In this document: piece after piece, positions 9,731 through 17,672 of the stretch
How positions within the stretch are numbered: the stretch's first letter is position 1
How the letters are laid out: the number at the start of each line of letters is the position of its first letter
DNA from: Candidatus Heimdallarchaeota archaeon
GTDB taxonomy: Archaea; Asgardarchaeota; Heimdallarchaeia; Heimdallarchaeales; Kariarchaeaceae
Assembly (NCBI GenBank): GCA_015523565.1
Contig: WAKA01000126.1
Coordinates: 1-61,379, forward strand
DNA: 61,379 bases
Direction of reading: 5' to 3'
Notes under the pieces: model-generated
The model's input: the letters and a program-made list of their open reading frames with translations, nothing else
The model's database searches: none
What the model was told of the DNA's origin: nothing
Position numbers and translations under genes: made by a program

Positions 9731-10456
9731 ATGAGAATGGTTGAATCAATAAAGAATTCTGGACTTCCAATTCCTGCTACACCCAAAAAAAAGGAAGAGG
9801 ACCCAAAAGAAAAAGATGAAATCATTTCCAAAGGAAAAAACAATGCATATATTCATGTAAGGGTAGACCCTCATTTTAAAGAAGACCTTCTAAAAAAAGT
9901 TGAAGAACAAAATACAAATTTGACTGCCTTCGTAGTCAATACACTTTCTGAAGCTGTCTACAAAAAAGAAGAAGAAGAAATTGACAAGGATGAGAAATTC
10001 TTGGATGAGATCTTGGATGCCATGGAAAATTTGGAAAGGAGAATTGAAATCCGACTTTCCACACTTCAAGACACCTTTAACTCATTGATTGGTCGACTTA
10101 TTGATTTTGAGAACAGAGAAAGGAAACGCAAAAAACGAAGAAGAGGTTCAAAAGACGATGATGAGGACGAAGACATCCGTTCTGCTTTGGAAAAGGAAAA
10201 TGTCCTGAAAATAGAACCTGAAAAGATTATTTATGCAAGGGTAAAAAGATATATTGAAAACCGAGGCTCAAACAACTTTCCAGAATACGAAGAAATCCTT
10301 GCCCACTTAGAAACGGATTCAAGAATAAAAGAATATTTAGATGTCCAAGGCGCTGATTTTCCAGGATGGAAGGAATCTTTGATAACTGATGCTATTGAAG
10401 AGGCCATAGAAGAGTTGGGTATTTCTGTTATTAGGAAAGGAGGTGAGAAGAAATAG
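9731..10456 (+). CDS. Ribbon-helix-helix-like DNA-binding protein
   Basis: 241 residues, ATG 9731. After a charged N-terminus, residues 39-78 (AYIHVRVDPHFKEDLLKKV to TAFVVNTLSEAV) fit a ribbon-helix-helix domain. Residues 80-145 are strongly charged and predicted coiled coil, with a basic cluster (RKRKKRRRG) next to an acidic run. The C-terminal 75 residues are a separate helical domain. Its last codons contain a strong GGAGGTGA ribosome-binding site for the next gene. Probably a DNA-binding partner of the recombinase-like protein; the target is unknown. Confidence 0.65.
   Translation: MRMVESIKNSGLPIPATPKKKEEDPKEKDEIISKGKNNAYIHVRVDPHFKEDLLKKVEEQNTNLTAFVVNTLSEAVYKKEEEEIDKDEKFLDEILDAMENLERRIEIRLSTLQDTFNSLIGRLIDFENRERKRKKRRRGSKDDDEDEDIRSALEKENVLKIEPEKIIYARVKRYIENRGSNNFPEYEEILAHLETDSRIKEYLDVQGADFPGWKESLITDAIEEAIEELGISVIRKGGEKK
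10439..10446 (+). promoter_or_regulatory. Strong Shine-Dalgarno sequence pointing at an ATA codon
   Basis: GGAGGTGA lies 6 nt before ATA 10453, which overlaps the stop of the upstream gene (aaATAGcc) where an ATG would normally sit. The same frame continues openly into the recombinase-like protein. The next usual start, TTG 10510, has only a poorly spaced GAGG. Either an ATA start is used or an ATG has mutated. Confidence 0.6.
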
Positions 10457-10509
10457 CCCGCCGTCCTTTCGTTCGAAGAAAATCAAATGAAAAACGAAAT
10501 GAAGAGGCC

Positions 10510-12012
10510 TTGGACATATTCAAGCTTTTCAATCGGCTTAGACCAAATACCCGCCAAAAGTATTACCGAATAATTAATAATTTTGCACAATTCCTTTTGA
10601 TCCACAAAAAATCATTATGGGATGCCACTGCGCTTGATATTCGAAAATATCTTCTCCAAGAGGGTGATGCACAAGCCCGTAGCATCCTAAAAACATTTTA
10701 CAGGATATTGATTGAATCTGGTGAATTCATAGGGGACAACCCTGTAATTGTCTTAGCAAACTTGGAAGAAGAAGAAAGAAAGCATGGCTTGGAAGAACCC
10801 AAAACAATTTCCACTGCCGAATCAGTCCTACAAAGCCTAAATCCAGACATGGATCTCAACACTGATCTTACAACCCCTCGTGTTCAAAAGAAAAAGAAAT
10901 TGCCCAAACCCATCATGACCTTGACAGATCTTGAACATCTTCTTAAAAGAACATCCCATATCAGGGAAAAGGCAATTTTGGAAGTACTTTTCTTTACTGG
11001 TGCCAAACTCAAAGAAATAGTTGATCTAAATGTTTCCGATGTCGATTTGGAAGGCAGAAAAATTCTCTTTTTTGAAAATAACCAAGAAGTCTCTAGAGCA
11101 ATTGCCATTCCAAAACGCGCATTAAATTACCTTAAGCTCTACGAAAGATGGAGATATCGCCAGCTTTCTCCCTCAAACGCCTACTTCATAACAAAGCGAA
11201 CAAAAGAAAGAATGAACGTTTCTACAATATCTACATGGCTTTATAGGCTCCAAAGGGACAAAGAACCTGAAAACCGCTGGACTGCCTCCGATTTCAGGAA
11301 AAGGGCAATACTTCAGCACTATTGGCTTACCAAGGATTTGGCATCCGTGACCCGTTTTGCAGGATTTAAAAGACCGGAAGCCACACTTCGTGTAGTCAAT
11401 CAAATCCTAATGGATCGTGGTATAGAAACACTAGACGAACTAGCTAACCTGCCTGAATTTGAAGACTTGGAAAAAGACCGGAAAAAAGCAAGCACTAGAT
11501 TGGAAGAGCAATCCACAACCATTACCATCAATCTTGATCCTGATGAACTTGAAATAATCAGAAAATCAGGCTTGACCCCAACCCAAGCTGTCAAAACGGT
11601 TATTTCCTTGAAAGACCTTTATTCTGCCTTTGCTCCCGTTGCCGCGGCTCCGGCAAGATCTGCACCTTCAGCCAGCTTGGCCGCTGCCATGAATGTCGGT
11701 AAGCCAGGAGGGGTACCAAGTTTAGGCAGTAAGGCAAAACGTGAAAGTAAACCCAAGCCCATGAAACCCAAAGGACCTATTGGTCCACGACCGGGTGGTC
11801 CTGGGCCAGCCCCCATGGGTGGCGGCGGTCTAAGTTTCCTAAGCGAGCTAAAGGCCAAACTTCAAGCAAGAAACAAAGAGCAAAAAGAAAAGAAGGAGAT
11901 TACTGTAGGTCCCCAAGATCACTTTTCAAATGTAAAAATTGTTGATGCCAATTCACCTAATGAAGAGGAAACAAAAGAGGACGAAGAGGATAAAGAAAAG
12001 ACGGAAAGCTGA
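10510..12012 (+). CDS. Tyrosine-recombinase-like protein lacking catalytic residues, with RHH and Pro/Gly tail
   Basis: 500 residues from TTG 10510; the true start may be ATA 10453, with 19 more residues rich in arginine. Residues 5-85 resemble the SAM-like core-binding domain and 135-305 the catalytic domain of XerC/D-type recombinases (LEVLFFTGAKLKEIVDLNVSDVDL). The catalytic set is degraded: Lys166 replaces Arg I, Ser260 stands for the box II His though Arg263 remains, Phe286 replaces the later His, and Val295/296 stand where the Tyr should be. Residues 337-370 look like another RHH, followed by a Pro/Gly-rich stretch and a basic helix (441-462). Probably a DNA-binding structural protein. 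Confidence 0.7.
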   Translation: MDIFKLFNRLRPNTRQKYYRIINNFAQFLLIHKKSLWDATALDIRKYLLQEGDAQARSILKTFYRILIESGEFIGDNPVIVLANLEEEERKHGLEEPKTISTAESVLQSLNPDMDLNTDLTTPRVQKKKKLPKPIMTLTDLEHLLKRTSHIREKAILEVLFFTGAKLKEIVDLNVSDVDLEGRKILFFENNQEVSRAIAIPKRALNYLKLYERWRYRQLSPSNAYFITKRTKERMNVSTISTWLYRLQRDKEPENRWTASDFRKRAILQHYWLTKDLASVTRFAGFKRPEATLRVVNQILMDRGIETLDELANLPEFEDLEKDRKKASTRLEEQSTTITINLDPDELEIIRKSGLTPTQAVKTVISLKDLYSAFAPVAAAPARSAPSASLAAAMNVGKPGGVPSLGSKAKRESKPKPMKPKGPIGPRPGGPGPAPMGGGGLSFLSELKAKLQARNKEQKEKKEITVGPQDHFSNVKIVDANSPNEEETKEDEEDKEKTES

Positions 12013-12019
12013 TTGAATA

Positions 12020-12029
12020 AATTTTTATG
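12020..12029 (+). promoter_or_regulatory. TATA-like box for the gene at 12052
   Basis: aatttttatg, centred about 27 bp before ATG 12052, consistent with a leaderless transcript. Confidence 0.55.
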
Positions 12030-12051
12030 AGTATTGGTTCGATATAATTAC

Positions 12052-12354
12052 ATGGAAGATGAGAAATTTTACAAGACATTGCGGTTAAATATTTTGGAAA
12101 TGCTTAAGCCGAGCGCCGCCCGAAAAAACCGTCCTAAACTTACAGATGTTGATTTTTTGGCAAAAATTAAATCTCTTTACATCTTAAGCAAAAGAAAACC
12201 AACAAAAGACGAAACAATGAAGTGTATTAAGGATCTCATTGATTTTGGGTATGTCAAAGAATCCAAAATGGATTCGGTAACCATTTGGTCAATAACTGAT
12301 AAAGGTGTTGATGCATTAAAACAGCTTTCACATGGTGAAGAGGTCAAAATTTAA
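12052..12354 (+). CDS. Small winged-helix protein
   Basis: 100 residues from ATG 12052; an upstream TTG at 12034 sits between the TATA box and this ATG and is unlikely. The layout is helix-helix-helix-wing: LTDVDFLAKIKSLYILSKRKPTKDETMKCIKDLIDFGYVKES, then VTIWSITDKGVDAL. The SITDKGVDAL ending is typical of archaeal winged-helix regulators. It shares a 4-bp double stop with the convergent gene at 12351. Target unknown. Confidence 0.7.
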   Translation: MEDEKFYKTLRLNILEMLKPSAARKNRPKLTDVDFLAKIKSLYILSKRKPTKDETMKCIKDLIDFGYVKESKMDSVTIWSITDKGVDALKQLSHGEEVKI

Positions 12355-12605
12355 AGAAGTGAAACCATTTCTTGAATGGTATTCATGAGAAAGGTATTGG
12401 ATGTTCCCTCCTGAAGTAATTCATTTACAATTTTGGAAACAGTTTTTTTGTCAGGTATTGAATTTCGCAAAATTTCAATTTTTGTTGTTGTTGGGATCTC
12501 TTCCTTCTCCAAAATTTTTCTGACCATCTCTTTATAAATAAAGTAGTCAGACATCATTTCGACTTCTTTTTCGCGCATCATAGCAGCATGCTCAGCATCA
12601 CACAC
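12351..12605 (-). CDS. Small helical hypothetical protein
   Basis: 84 residues from GTG 12605, with internal Met codons as alternative starts. Helical throughout, with a possible HTH in TTTKIEILRNSIPDKKTVSKIVNELLQEG. No cysteine cluster or membrane segment. The short region upstream carries nested inverted repeats (AATAACG/CGTTATT, CGCTA/TAGCG), which suggests control of this gene. I do not recognise the family, and a gene this short remains uncertain. Confidence 0.5.
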   Translation of the reverse strand: MCDAEHAAMMREKEVEMMSDYFIYKEMVRKILEKEEIPTTTKIEILRNSIPDKKTVSKIVNELLQEGTSNTFLMNTIQEMVSLL

Positions 12606-12652
12606 AATAACGTTTCTTCTAGCTCCGCTATAATAACTTTTGTAGCGTTATT
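12606..12652. repeat. Nested inverted repeats upstream of the 84-aa gene
   Basis: AATAACG (12606-12612) is matched by CGTTATT (12646-12652). Inside or overlapping it, CGCTA (12626-12630) is matched by TAGCG (12643-12647). They lie directly upstream of the minus-strand start at 12605, so an operator is plausible. Confidence 0.45.
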
Positions 12653-12737
12653 CGGAATTGTTTTACCGTTCGTGTACGATTTTCACAACCTTCCAATTCC
12701 CAAAAAATAATTGTTCTGATTCTGATTTGTTGAGTAT

Positions 12738-12747
12738 TATTTTTATG
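12738..12747 (+). promoter_or_regulatory. TATA-like box for gpmI
   Basis: tatttttatg, centred about 27 bp before ATG 12769. This spacing supports 12769 as a leaderless start and argues against the longer frame from 12658. Confidence 0.6.
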
Positions 12748-12768
12748 AACCACTTTTTGTTTTATACC

Positions 12769-14319
12769 ATGGATGTCAAGTCCAAAATCTTGCTTGTCAT
12801 TATTGATGGCTTTGGGATTTCTGAAAAAATAGAAGGCAACTCAATAAAGCTTGCGAATACTCCTAATTGGGATGCTCTTGTCAGGGAATATCCATGGATA
12901 CCCTTAGATGCTTCTGGAAATGCTGTTGGATTACCCGACGGAGTGATGGGCAATAGTGAAGTTGGACATCTCACCATTGGATCAGGAAGAATAGAATTTC
13001 AAAGTTTTGAAAAAATAAATCAATCAATTAAAAACGGAACCTTCAAAGACAATCCTCAGCTACAAAAATTAATAAACAATGCCATAGCTCAATCAGGTGT
13101 AGTTCACCTAATGGGGCTAGTCAGTAAAGGTGGTGTTCATTCTCATTTTAACCATTTAAAGGCTTTAATTTCAATATTTGCAACTAATCCTGGAATAAAA
13201 AAGGTGTATATTCATGCATTTACTGATGGGAGGGATGTTTCTCCTCATAGTTCAATTCATGATATCCCTGAACTCATTGAATACATCGGAAATTTTGGAA
13301 ATGTAAAATTGACTGATATTATTGGTCGATTTTATGCAATGGACAGAGACAAAAGATGGGAAAGAACCAAAATTGCATATGATCTCCTAACCGCTGAACG
13401 AACTCAAGAAATGGTAGTCACCGACCTTAAAAGTGAAATCCAAAAACGTTACGAGGTAGGTGAAACTGACGAATTTTTAAAACCAATCATCCTTTCGACA
13501 GAGGGCACAATACAGGACAATGATACAGTTCTTTTCTTCAACTTTAGACCAGATCGTGCAAGACAACTCACTCAGTTTTTCATCTCACCCCAAAAATGGT
13601 CTGAACTTCATCTCAAAAAACTAAACAATTTGAATTTTGGCACAATGACTGAGTATGATCCGAATTACAATGTCATTGTCCTTTTCCCTGATGAAAAAGT
13701 AAAGAATACACTTGCAGAGGTACTGTCAAATCATGGAATCAGGCAATTACATGTTGCAGAAACAGAAAAATATGCCCATGTGACTTATTTTCTTAATGGT
13801 GGTGAAGAAAATCCTTTTCCGAATGAAGACCGAATTTTGATCCCAAGCAAAAGAAATTACCCAACCTATGACTTAATTCCTGAAATGAGCACAAAAGAGA
13901 TTGGTGATGCAGTAATAAAAGGATTGCAAGGTAATCCCCACTCCTATGACTTTATTGTTTGCAATTTTGCCTCTCCTGATATGGTTGGTCATACTGGAAA
14001 TCTAAAAGCAACAATTGCCGCAATTGAAATATTGGATGGGGTGCTTGGGAACATCCATTCTGAAGCAAAAAAGAATGAGTTTGTCATGATAGTAACAGCA
14101 GACCATGGGAATGCAGAACAGATGCAGGATGAAAACGGCAATCCTCACACAGCTCATACAACAAATCCTGTTCCGTTTTTAATAACAAAAATGAGATTAA
14201 AACTGAAATCCCATGGAGGGCTGTCAAATGTAGCCCCCTCAATACTTGACTTGATGGGTATTCAAAAACCACCAGAAATGACATCAGAAACACTAATTGT
14301 CCATGACAAAGTGGAATGA
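12769..14319 (+). CDS. gpmI: 2,3-bisphosphoglycerate-independent phosphoglycerate mutase
   Basis: 516 residues, the usual length for GpmI. It converts 3-phosphoglycerate and 2-phosphoglycerate in glycolysis and gluconeogenesis. The alkaline-phosphatase-fold metal site is visible: VIIDGFG near the start, the nucleophile serine in MGNSEVGHLTIGSGR, FTDGRDVSPHS, FNFRPDRARQL and, near the C-terminus, NFASPDMVGHTG and TADHGNAEQM. Longer upstream frame ignored because the TATA box lies inside it. Archaea often use the ApgM type, so a bacterial-type GpmI here is notable but not rare. The phosphatase gene follows without gap. Confidence 0.97.
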   Translation: MDVKSKILLVIIDGFGISEKIEGNSIKLANTPNWDALVREYPWIPLDASGNAVGLPDGVMGNSEVGHLTIGSGRIEFQSFEKINQSIKNGTFKDNPQLQKLINNAIAQSGVVHLMGLVSKGGVHSHFNHLKALISIFATNPGIKKVYIHAFTDGRDVSPHSSIHDIPELIEYIGNFGNVKLTDIIGRFYAMDRDKRWERTKIAYDLLTAERTQEMVVTDLKSEIQKRYEVGETDEFLKPIILSTEGTIQDNDTVLFFNFRPDRARQLTQFFISPQKWSELHLKKLNNLNFGTMTEYDPNYNVIVLFPDEKVKNTLAEVLSNHGIRQLHVAETEKYAHVTYFLNGGEENPFPNEDRILIPSKRNYPTYDLIPEMSTKEIGDAVIKGLQGNPHSYDFIVCNFASPDMVGHTGNLKATIAAIEILDGVLGNIHSEAKKNEFVMIVTADHGNAEQMQDENGNPHTAHTTNPVPFLITKMRLKLKSHGGLSNVAPSILDLMGIQKPPEMTSETLIVHDKVE

Positions 14320-15000
14320 TTGAAAAACATACAAACCATATTGGTATTGTTGAAAAAAATCCGAATATTATTGGTTCGTCATGGAACAACTGATTGGAAT
14401 AGGGAAAAAAGACTTCAAGGGCAACTTGATTTACCAATCAATTCCCAAGGAAGAAGAGAGGCAATGACTGTATCAAATCGCTTGAAATCAGAACCTATCA
14501 GTGACATTTTCTCCTCAGACCTTCTTCGATGCCGTCAAACAGCAAGTTTTATTCGAAATAGGCATCCCCAATCAATCTACCATGAAACCAATTTTCTCAG
14601 AGAGGCAAATTCTGGAATTATGGGCGGTAAAAATATTAGGCGGCTCATGGGGTCTGAATTGTCATCTTTAAATGCCTTGAAAGAGTTTTTCAAACATTAT
14701 GGCGAATCAATGGAGGATGTATTCAATCGGATTTGGAAGTTTTTGAATTATCTCCTTTCGAGAAAAGAGGAGTTTGAAGGGAAAACAATCGTTTTTGTCA
14801 CTCATGGCGGTCCCATCAGAATGATATTGGGAAAACTTCTTGGGTATAAACAATCAGAACTCCGTTTGGCAACCAATGAAATCAAGATATCCAATTGCTC
14901 TATTACTGAAATTGTTTACGAGAATGCAAAATGGGAAATTAAGTCAATCAATGATACCGAACATTTGAATCAATTGAAAAAAGTACAACCTATCCTATAG
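14320..15000 (+). CDS. Histidine phosphatase superfamily protein
   Basis: 226 residues from TTG 14320, directly after the gpmI stop. TTG codons at 14341 and 14350 are alternative starts closer to the conserved core. The RHG motif (LLVRHGTTDWNREKRLQGQLD) marks the catalytic histidine. Later come SSDLLRCRQTA and FVTHGGPIRMILG with the second histidine. This is the phosphoglycerate mutase-like/alpha-ribazole phosphatase branch. Substrate cannot be told from sequence: sugar phosphates, cobalamin intermediates or a broad phosphatase are possible. Confidence 0.85.
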   Translation: MKNIQTILVLLKKIRILLVRHGTTDWNREKRLQGQLDLPINSQGRREAMTVSNRLKSEPISDIFSSDLLRCRQTASFIRNRHPQSIYHETNFLREANSGIMGGKNIRRLMGSELSSLNALKEFFKHYGESMEDVFNRIWKFLNYLLSRKEEFEGKTIVFVTHGGPIRMILGKLLGYKQSELRLATNEIKISNCSITEIVYENAKWEIKSINDTEHLNQLKKVQPIL

Positions 15001-15014
15001 CCTGCTTTCAAATG

Positions 15015-15023
15015 CTTATAAAT
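15015..15023 (+). promoter_or_regulatory. TATA-like box for the Xaa-Pro peptidase
   Basis: cttataaat, centred 25 bp before ATG 15044; predicts a leaderless message. Confidence 0.6.
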
Positions 15024-15043
15024 GACGCCTTATCAAGTCAACT

Positions 15044-16360
15044 ATGGTTTTTGCACCAGAGGTTTACCAAAAAAGGAGAAATTTATTTGCCAAAAAAATG
15101 AAAGAAGGTGTTTTGATTCTTCCATCAAATCCAGAATCCATTATGAGCAACGATGTTCATTATCCTTACCGACAAAATTCTAACATTCTTTATTTCTCTG
15201 GGTTTAAAGAGCCCAACACTGTTCTGGTTCTCGAAAAATCCAATGACAACGTAAAATTCACTATGTTCGTACCTCCACATGATCCAAAATTTGAAATCTG
15301 GAATGGAAGGAGACAAGGGGTTGACGGTGCTAAAAAGAATTTTTTTGCAGATGAAGCCTTTTCCATTGAAAGTTTCTCGGAGAAACTATTGGAAATCATT
15401 GCAGATCAAAATGTTCTTTATTATACTTTCGGGATAAACCCTGAAATTGATCAACTTATTCTGAATTCCAAATCCAAACTCAAAGAAAAAAGAAAACAAT
15501 TCCCTCTTGAAATAATCGATCCTGAGCCAATGATCCATGAAATGCGGCTAATTAAACAGCCTGAGGAAATCGAAATAATGAAAAAAGGCTCTGAAATTTC
15601 TATTCATGCACATTTAAATGCCATCAAAATGACTCGTCCAGGAATGTATGAATATGAAATAGACGCAATTTATGAATATGAGTTTAAAAGACACGGTGCC
15701 AAACGAGCCGCCTATCCTTCAATAGTTGGATCTGGCAAAAATGCAGTCATTCTCCATTATATCGAAAACAATGATCGTTTGGAAGATGGTGACCTATTAC
15801 TTGTCGACGCAGGATGTGAATACAACGATTATGCAATTGATATTACCCGAACTTGGCCTATAAACGGAAAATTCTCAGATGAACAAAAGAAAATCTATGA
15901 AATAGTTCTTACTGTGCAAAACGAGTGTATCGATAAATGTGTCAGTGGGATCAAATTTGGCGATCTCCATAATTATTGCGTCAAACGCATAACTGAAGAA
16001 TTGATCAAACTCAATCTCCTATCTGGTGATATAGATGAAATAATCGAAAATGAGGGATATAAACGATTTTTCATGCATGGGCTCGGACATAATCTTGGTA
16101 TTGATACCCATGACGTATCAACCATTCCACTTAAAGAAAGAATTTTGAAACCTGGAATGGTTGTCACGATTGAACCTGGTATTTATATCCCTGATGAACC
16201 AGATATCCCTGAATCATACAGAGGCATTGGCGTTCGAATTGAGGATGACATCCTGATTACAGAAACAGGGAATCTAAATCTAACAGAAAAACTTCCTAAA
16301 TCGATCAAAGAAATTGAAAAACTGGTTGGCTCAGCTCATTCTGCCACTTCTGTGCTTTGA
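15044..16360 (+). CDS. pepP: Xaa-Pro aminopeptidase (M24B)
   Basis: 438 residues, similar to PepP. An N-terminal creatinase-like domain (about 1-170, ILPSNPES, NILYFSGF) precedes the pita-bread peptidase fold. The five metal ligands can be seen in VDAGCEYNDYAIDITRT (two Asp), MHGLGHNLGIDTHD (His), VTIEPGIYIP (Glu) and GVRIEDDILIT (Glu). It removes N-terminal residues that precede proline and is cytosolic. Its 3' end overlaps the convergent HxlR regulator by 25 bp. Confidence 0.94.
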   Translation: MVFAPEVYQKRRNLFAKKMKEGVLILPSNPESIMSNDVHYPYRQNSNILYFSGFKEPNTVLVLEKSNDNVKFTMFVPPHDPKFEIWNGRRQGVDGAKKNFFADEAFSIESFSEKLLEIIADQNVLYYTFGINPEIDQLILNSKSKLKEKRKQFPLEIIDPEPMIHEMRLIKQPEEIEIMKKGSEISIHAHLNAIKMTRPGMYEYEIDAIYEYEFKRHGAKRAAYPSIVGSGKNAVILHYIENNDRLEDGDLLLVDAGCEYNDYAIDITRTWPINGKFSDEQKKIYEIVLTVQNECIDKCVSGIKFGDLHNYCVKRITEELIKLNLLSGDIDEIIENEGYKRFFMHGLGHNLGIDTHDVSTIPLKERILKPGMVVTIEPGIYIPDEPDIPESYRGIGVRIEDDILITETGNLNLTEKLPKSIKEIEKLVGSAHSATSVL

Positions 16361-16689
16361 ACCGCAGGATATCTTTCCATCATTTGTTTTCCAAAATCAT
16401 CAATTCTTTCTATAATATCACATAAAACCATCCCGAATTCACCAATGAAATATGTATGGTGGGGCGGGTTAATTGTCTTCTTTTCTACAATGCCATGGGT
16501 CATGAAATCTGAAAGTAAACCCGAAAGAACGGAAGCAGATATGCCTGGAACGCGTTGTTTTATTTCACCAAATGTCAACGGCGAATGTGTCAATTCATGC
16601 AACACTTTTATTGCCCATTTTCTTCCAATCAATCTTAATGTTTCTTCTACATGGGTTGGTAGGTCTCCTACTTCCTCGTCAAAATCCAC
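16336..16689 (-). CDS. HxlR-family winged-helix regulator
   Basis: 117 residues from GTG 16689. The pattern LRLIGRKWAIKVLHELTHSPLTFGEIKQRVPGISASVLSGLLSDFMTHGIVEKK is the HxlR/MarR-like DNA-binding domain. The cysteine often found before the first helix in redox-sensing members is absent, so a different signal is likely. It faces the gene at 16824 divergently and may regulate it. Confidence 0.85.
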   Translation of the reverse strand: MDFDEEVGDLPTHVEETLRLIGRKWAIKVLHELTHSPLTFGEIKQRVPGISASVLSGLLSDFMTHGIVEKKTINPPHHTYFIGEFGMVLCDIIERIDDFGKQMMERYPAVQSTEVAE

Positions 16690-16823
16690 ACGTTCTATTT
16701 TGTTTGCTTATTATAAGCTTTTCAGGTTCAAAACCGTAATATTGCATGATTCCATGTGTTTGAATGCAAGATTGAATAGGTTTTCCAGAATATTCTTTTA
16801 GGTCAATTTCCTTATAATACCTA

Positions 16824-17576
16824 GTGAGTGATGGAAAACTAAATTTCTTTGTGACATGCCCAAAATGTGAAAAAAGAGAGAAGGTATTGTTTGAAGTGCC
16901 TGAAATGAAAGAGACCAAAACCTTTGGTGGTATTCCTCTTCCTTCTGTAAAAAAGGAAGAAATCTTTTCTCTTAGTTATAATCATGATACCCATACACTC
17001 ATAGTCAATTTTCTTAAAGACGGCACAGTTCAGTCATGCCAAACAATGGAACGGATTGATCGGTCATTGGAAGGTCTTTCAGCTCGTCCCGTGCAACAAG
17101 GGATTAATTTGGCAGAAGGATTGGAAAATGAGTGCTTTCTGTTAATTGTCTCGAAGCTTCCTGATATGTGGGAAATCATGCGCATGATGTCTGCATTGTT
17201 TTTGAAAAACATCCCTTCAGAATTGAACTTCCGTTCTTCCCGAACATCGAACTCATTCATTATAGATGTTGGAAAACTACGTATCGCATTATTTAAGGAT
17301 ACAATGTCCCATAACAATAAAATTTTCCAACGACCTGAACTTTATCTCCTCCTTGATGCAAGAAACAAGCAAAATACATCAATTAATATTCAACCTCCAA
17401 AAATGTTCATTCTAGTAAATTCATTGACCGATCTGACAGACCCGTCAAACACCGAGCTAATGAATTTAATAGATACAACCAGACCCACTGCATTTTTTCA
17501 AGGGAAAACCTTTTCAGAAATTATCGACTCAATTTCAAATATTCTTGTCTTTATTGAACAAGCGGAAAGTTCATAA
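16824..17576 (+). CDS. Hypothetical protein with N-terminal CPKC motif
   Basis: 250 residues. GTG 16824 lies about 28 bp after a TATA-like box (attctttta, 16792-16800), supporting that start. One CPKC knuckle occurs at residues 13-16, with no second pair, so a full zinc ribbon would need a partner chain. The rest is mixed alpha/beta (LFLKNIPSELNFRSS; MFILVNSLTDLTDPSNTELMNLI) without membrane segments. Family not recognised. Confidence 0.65.
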   Translation: MSDGKLNFFVTCPKCEKREKVLFEVPEMKETKTFGGIPLPSVKKEEIFSLSYNHDTHTLIVNFLKDGTVQSCQTMERIDRSLEGLSARPVQQGINLAEGLENECFLLIVSKLPDMWEIMRMMSALFLKNIPSELNFRSSRTSNSFIIDVGKLRIALFKDTMSHNNKIFQRPELYLLLDARNKQNTSINIQPPKMFILVNSLTDLTDPSNTELMNLIDTTRPTAFFQGKTFSEIIDSISNILVFIEQAESS

Positions 17577-17638
17577 TTAAAGAGGGTGTTTCAATTTGTT
17601 AGTTATCTTTCCTTAATTCAAGGGATGTGAAAGACTTA

Positions 17639-17647
17639 CTTATAAAG
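17639..17647 (+). promoter_or_regulatory. TATA-like box for the P-type ATPase
   Basis: cttataaag, centred about 30 bp before ATG 17673, leaving at most a few nucleotides of leader. Confidence 0.55.
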
Positions 17648-17672
17648 TATGTTTCGAAATCAATATTAGACA

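Noticed and set aside
11811..11890. WH2-like actin-binding motif in the Pro/Gly tail of the recombinase-like protein.
   Set aside because: A Pro/Gly stretch followed by an amphipathic helix is suggestive but lacks the LKKV-type core; too weak.
12658..12768. N-terminal extension of gpmI.
   Set aside because: The TATA-like box lies inside it and the extension is not part of the family.
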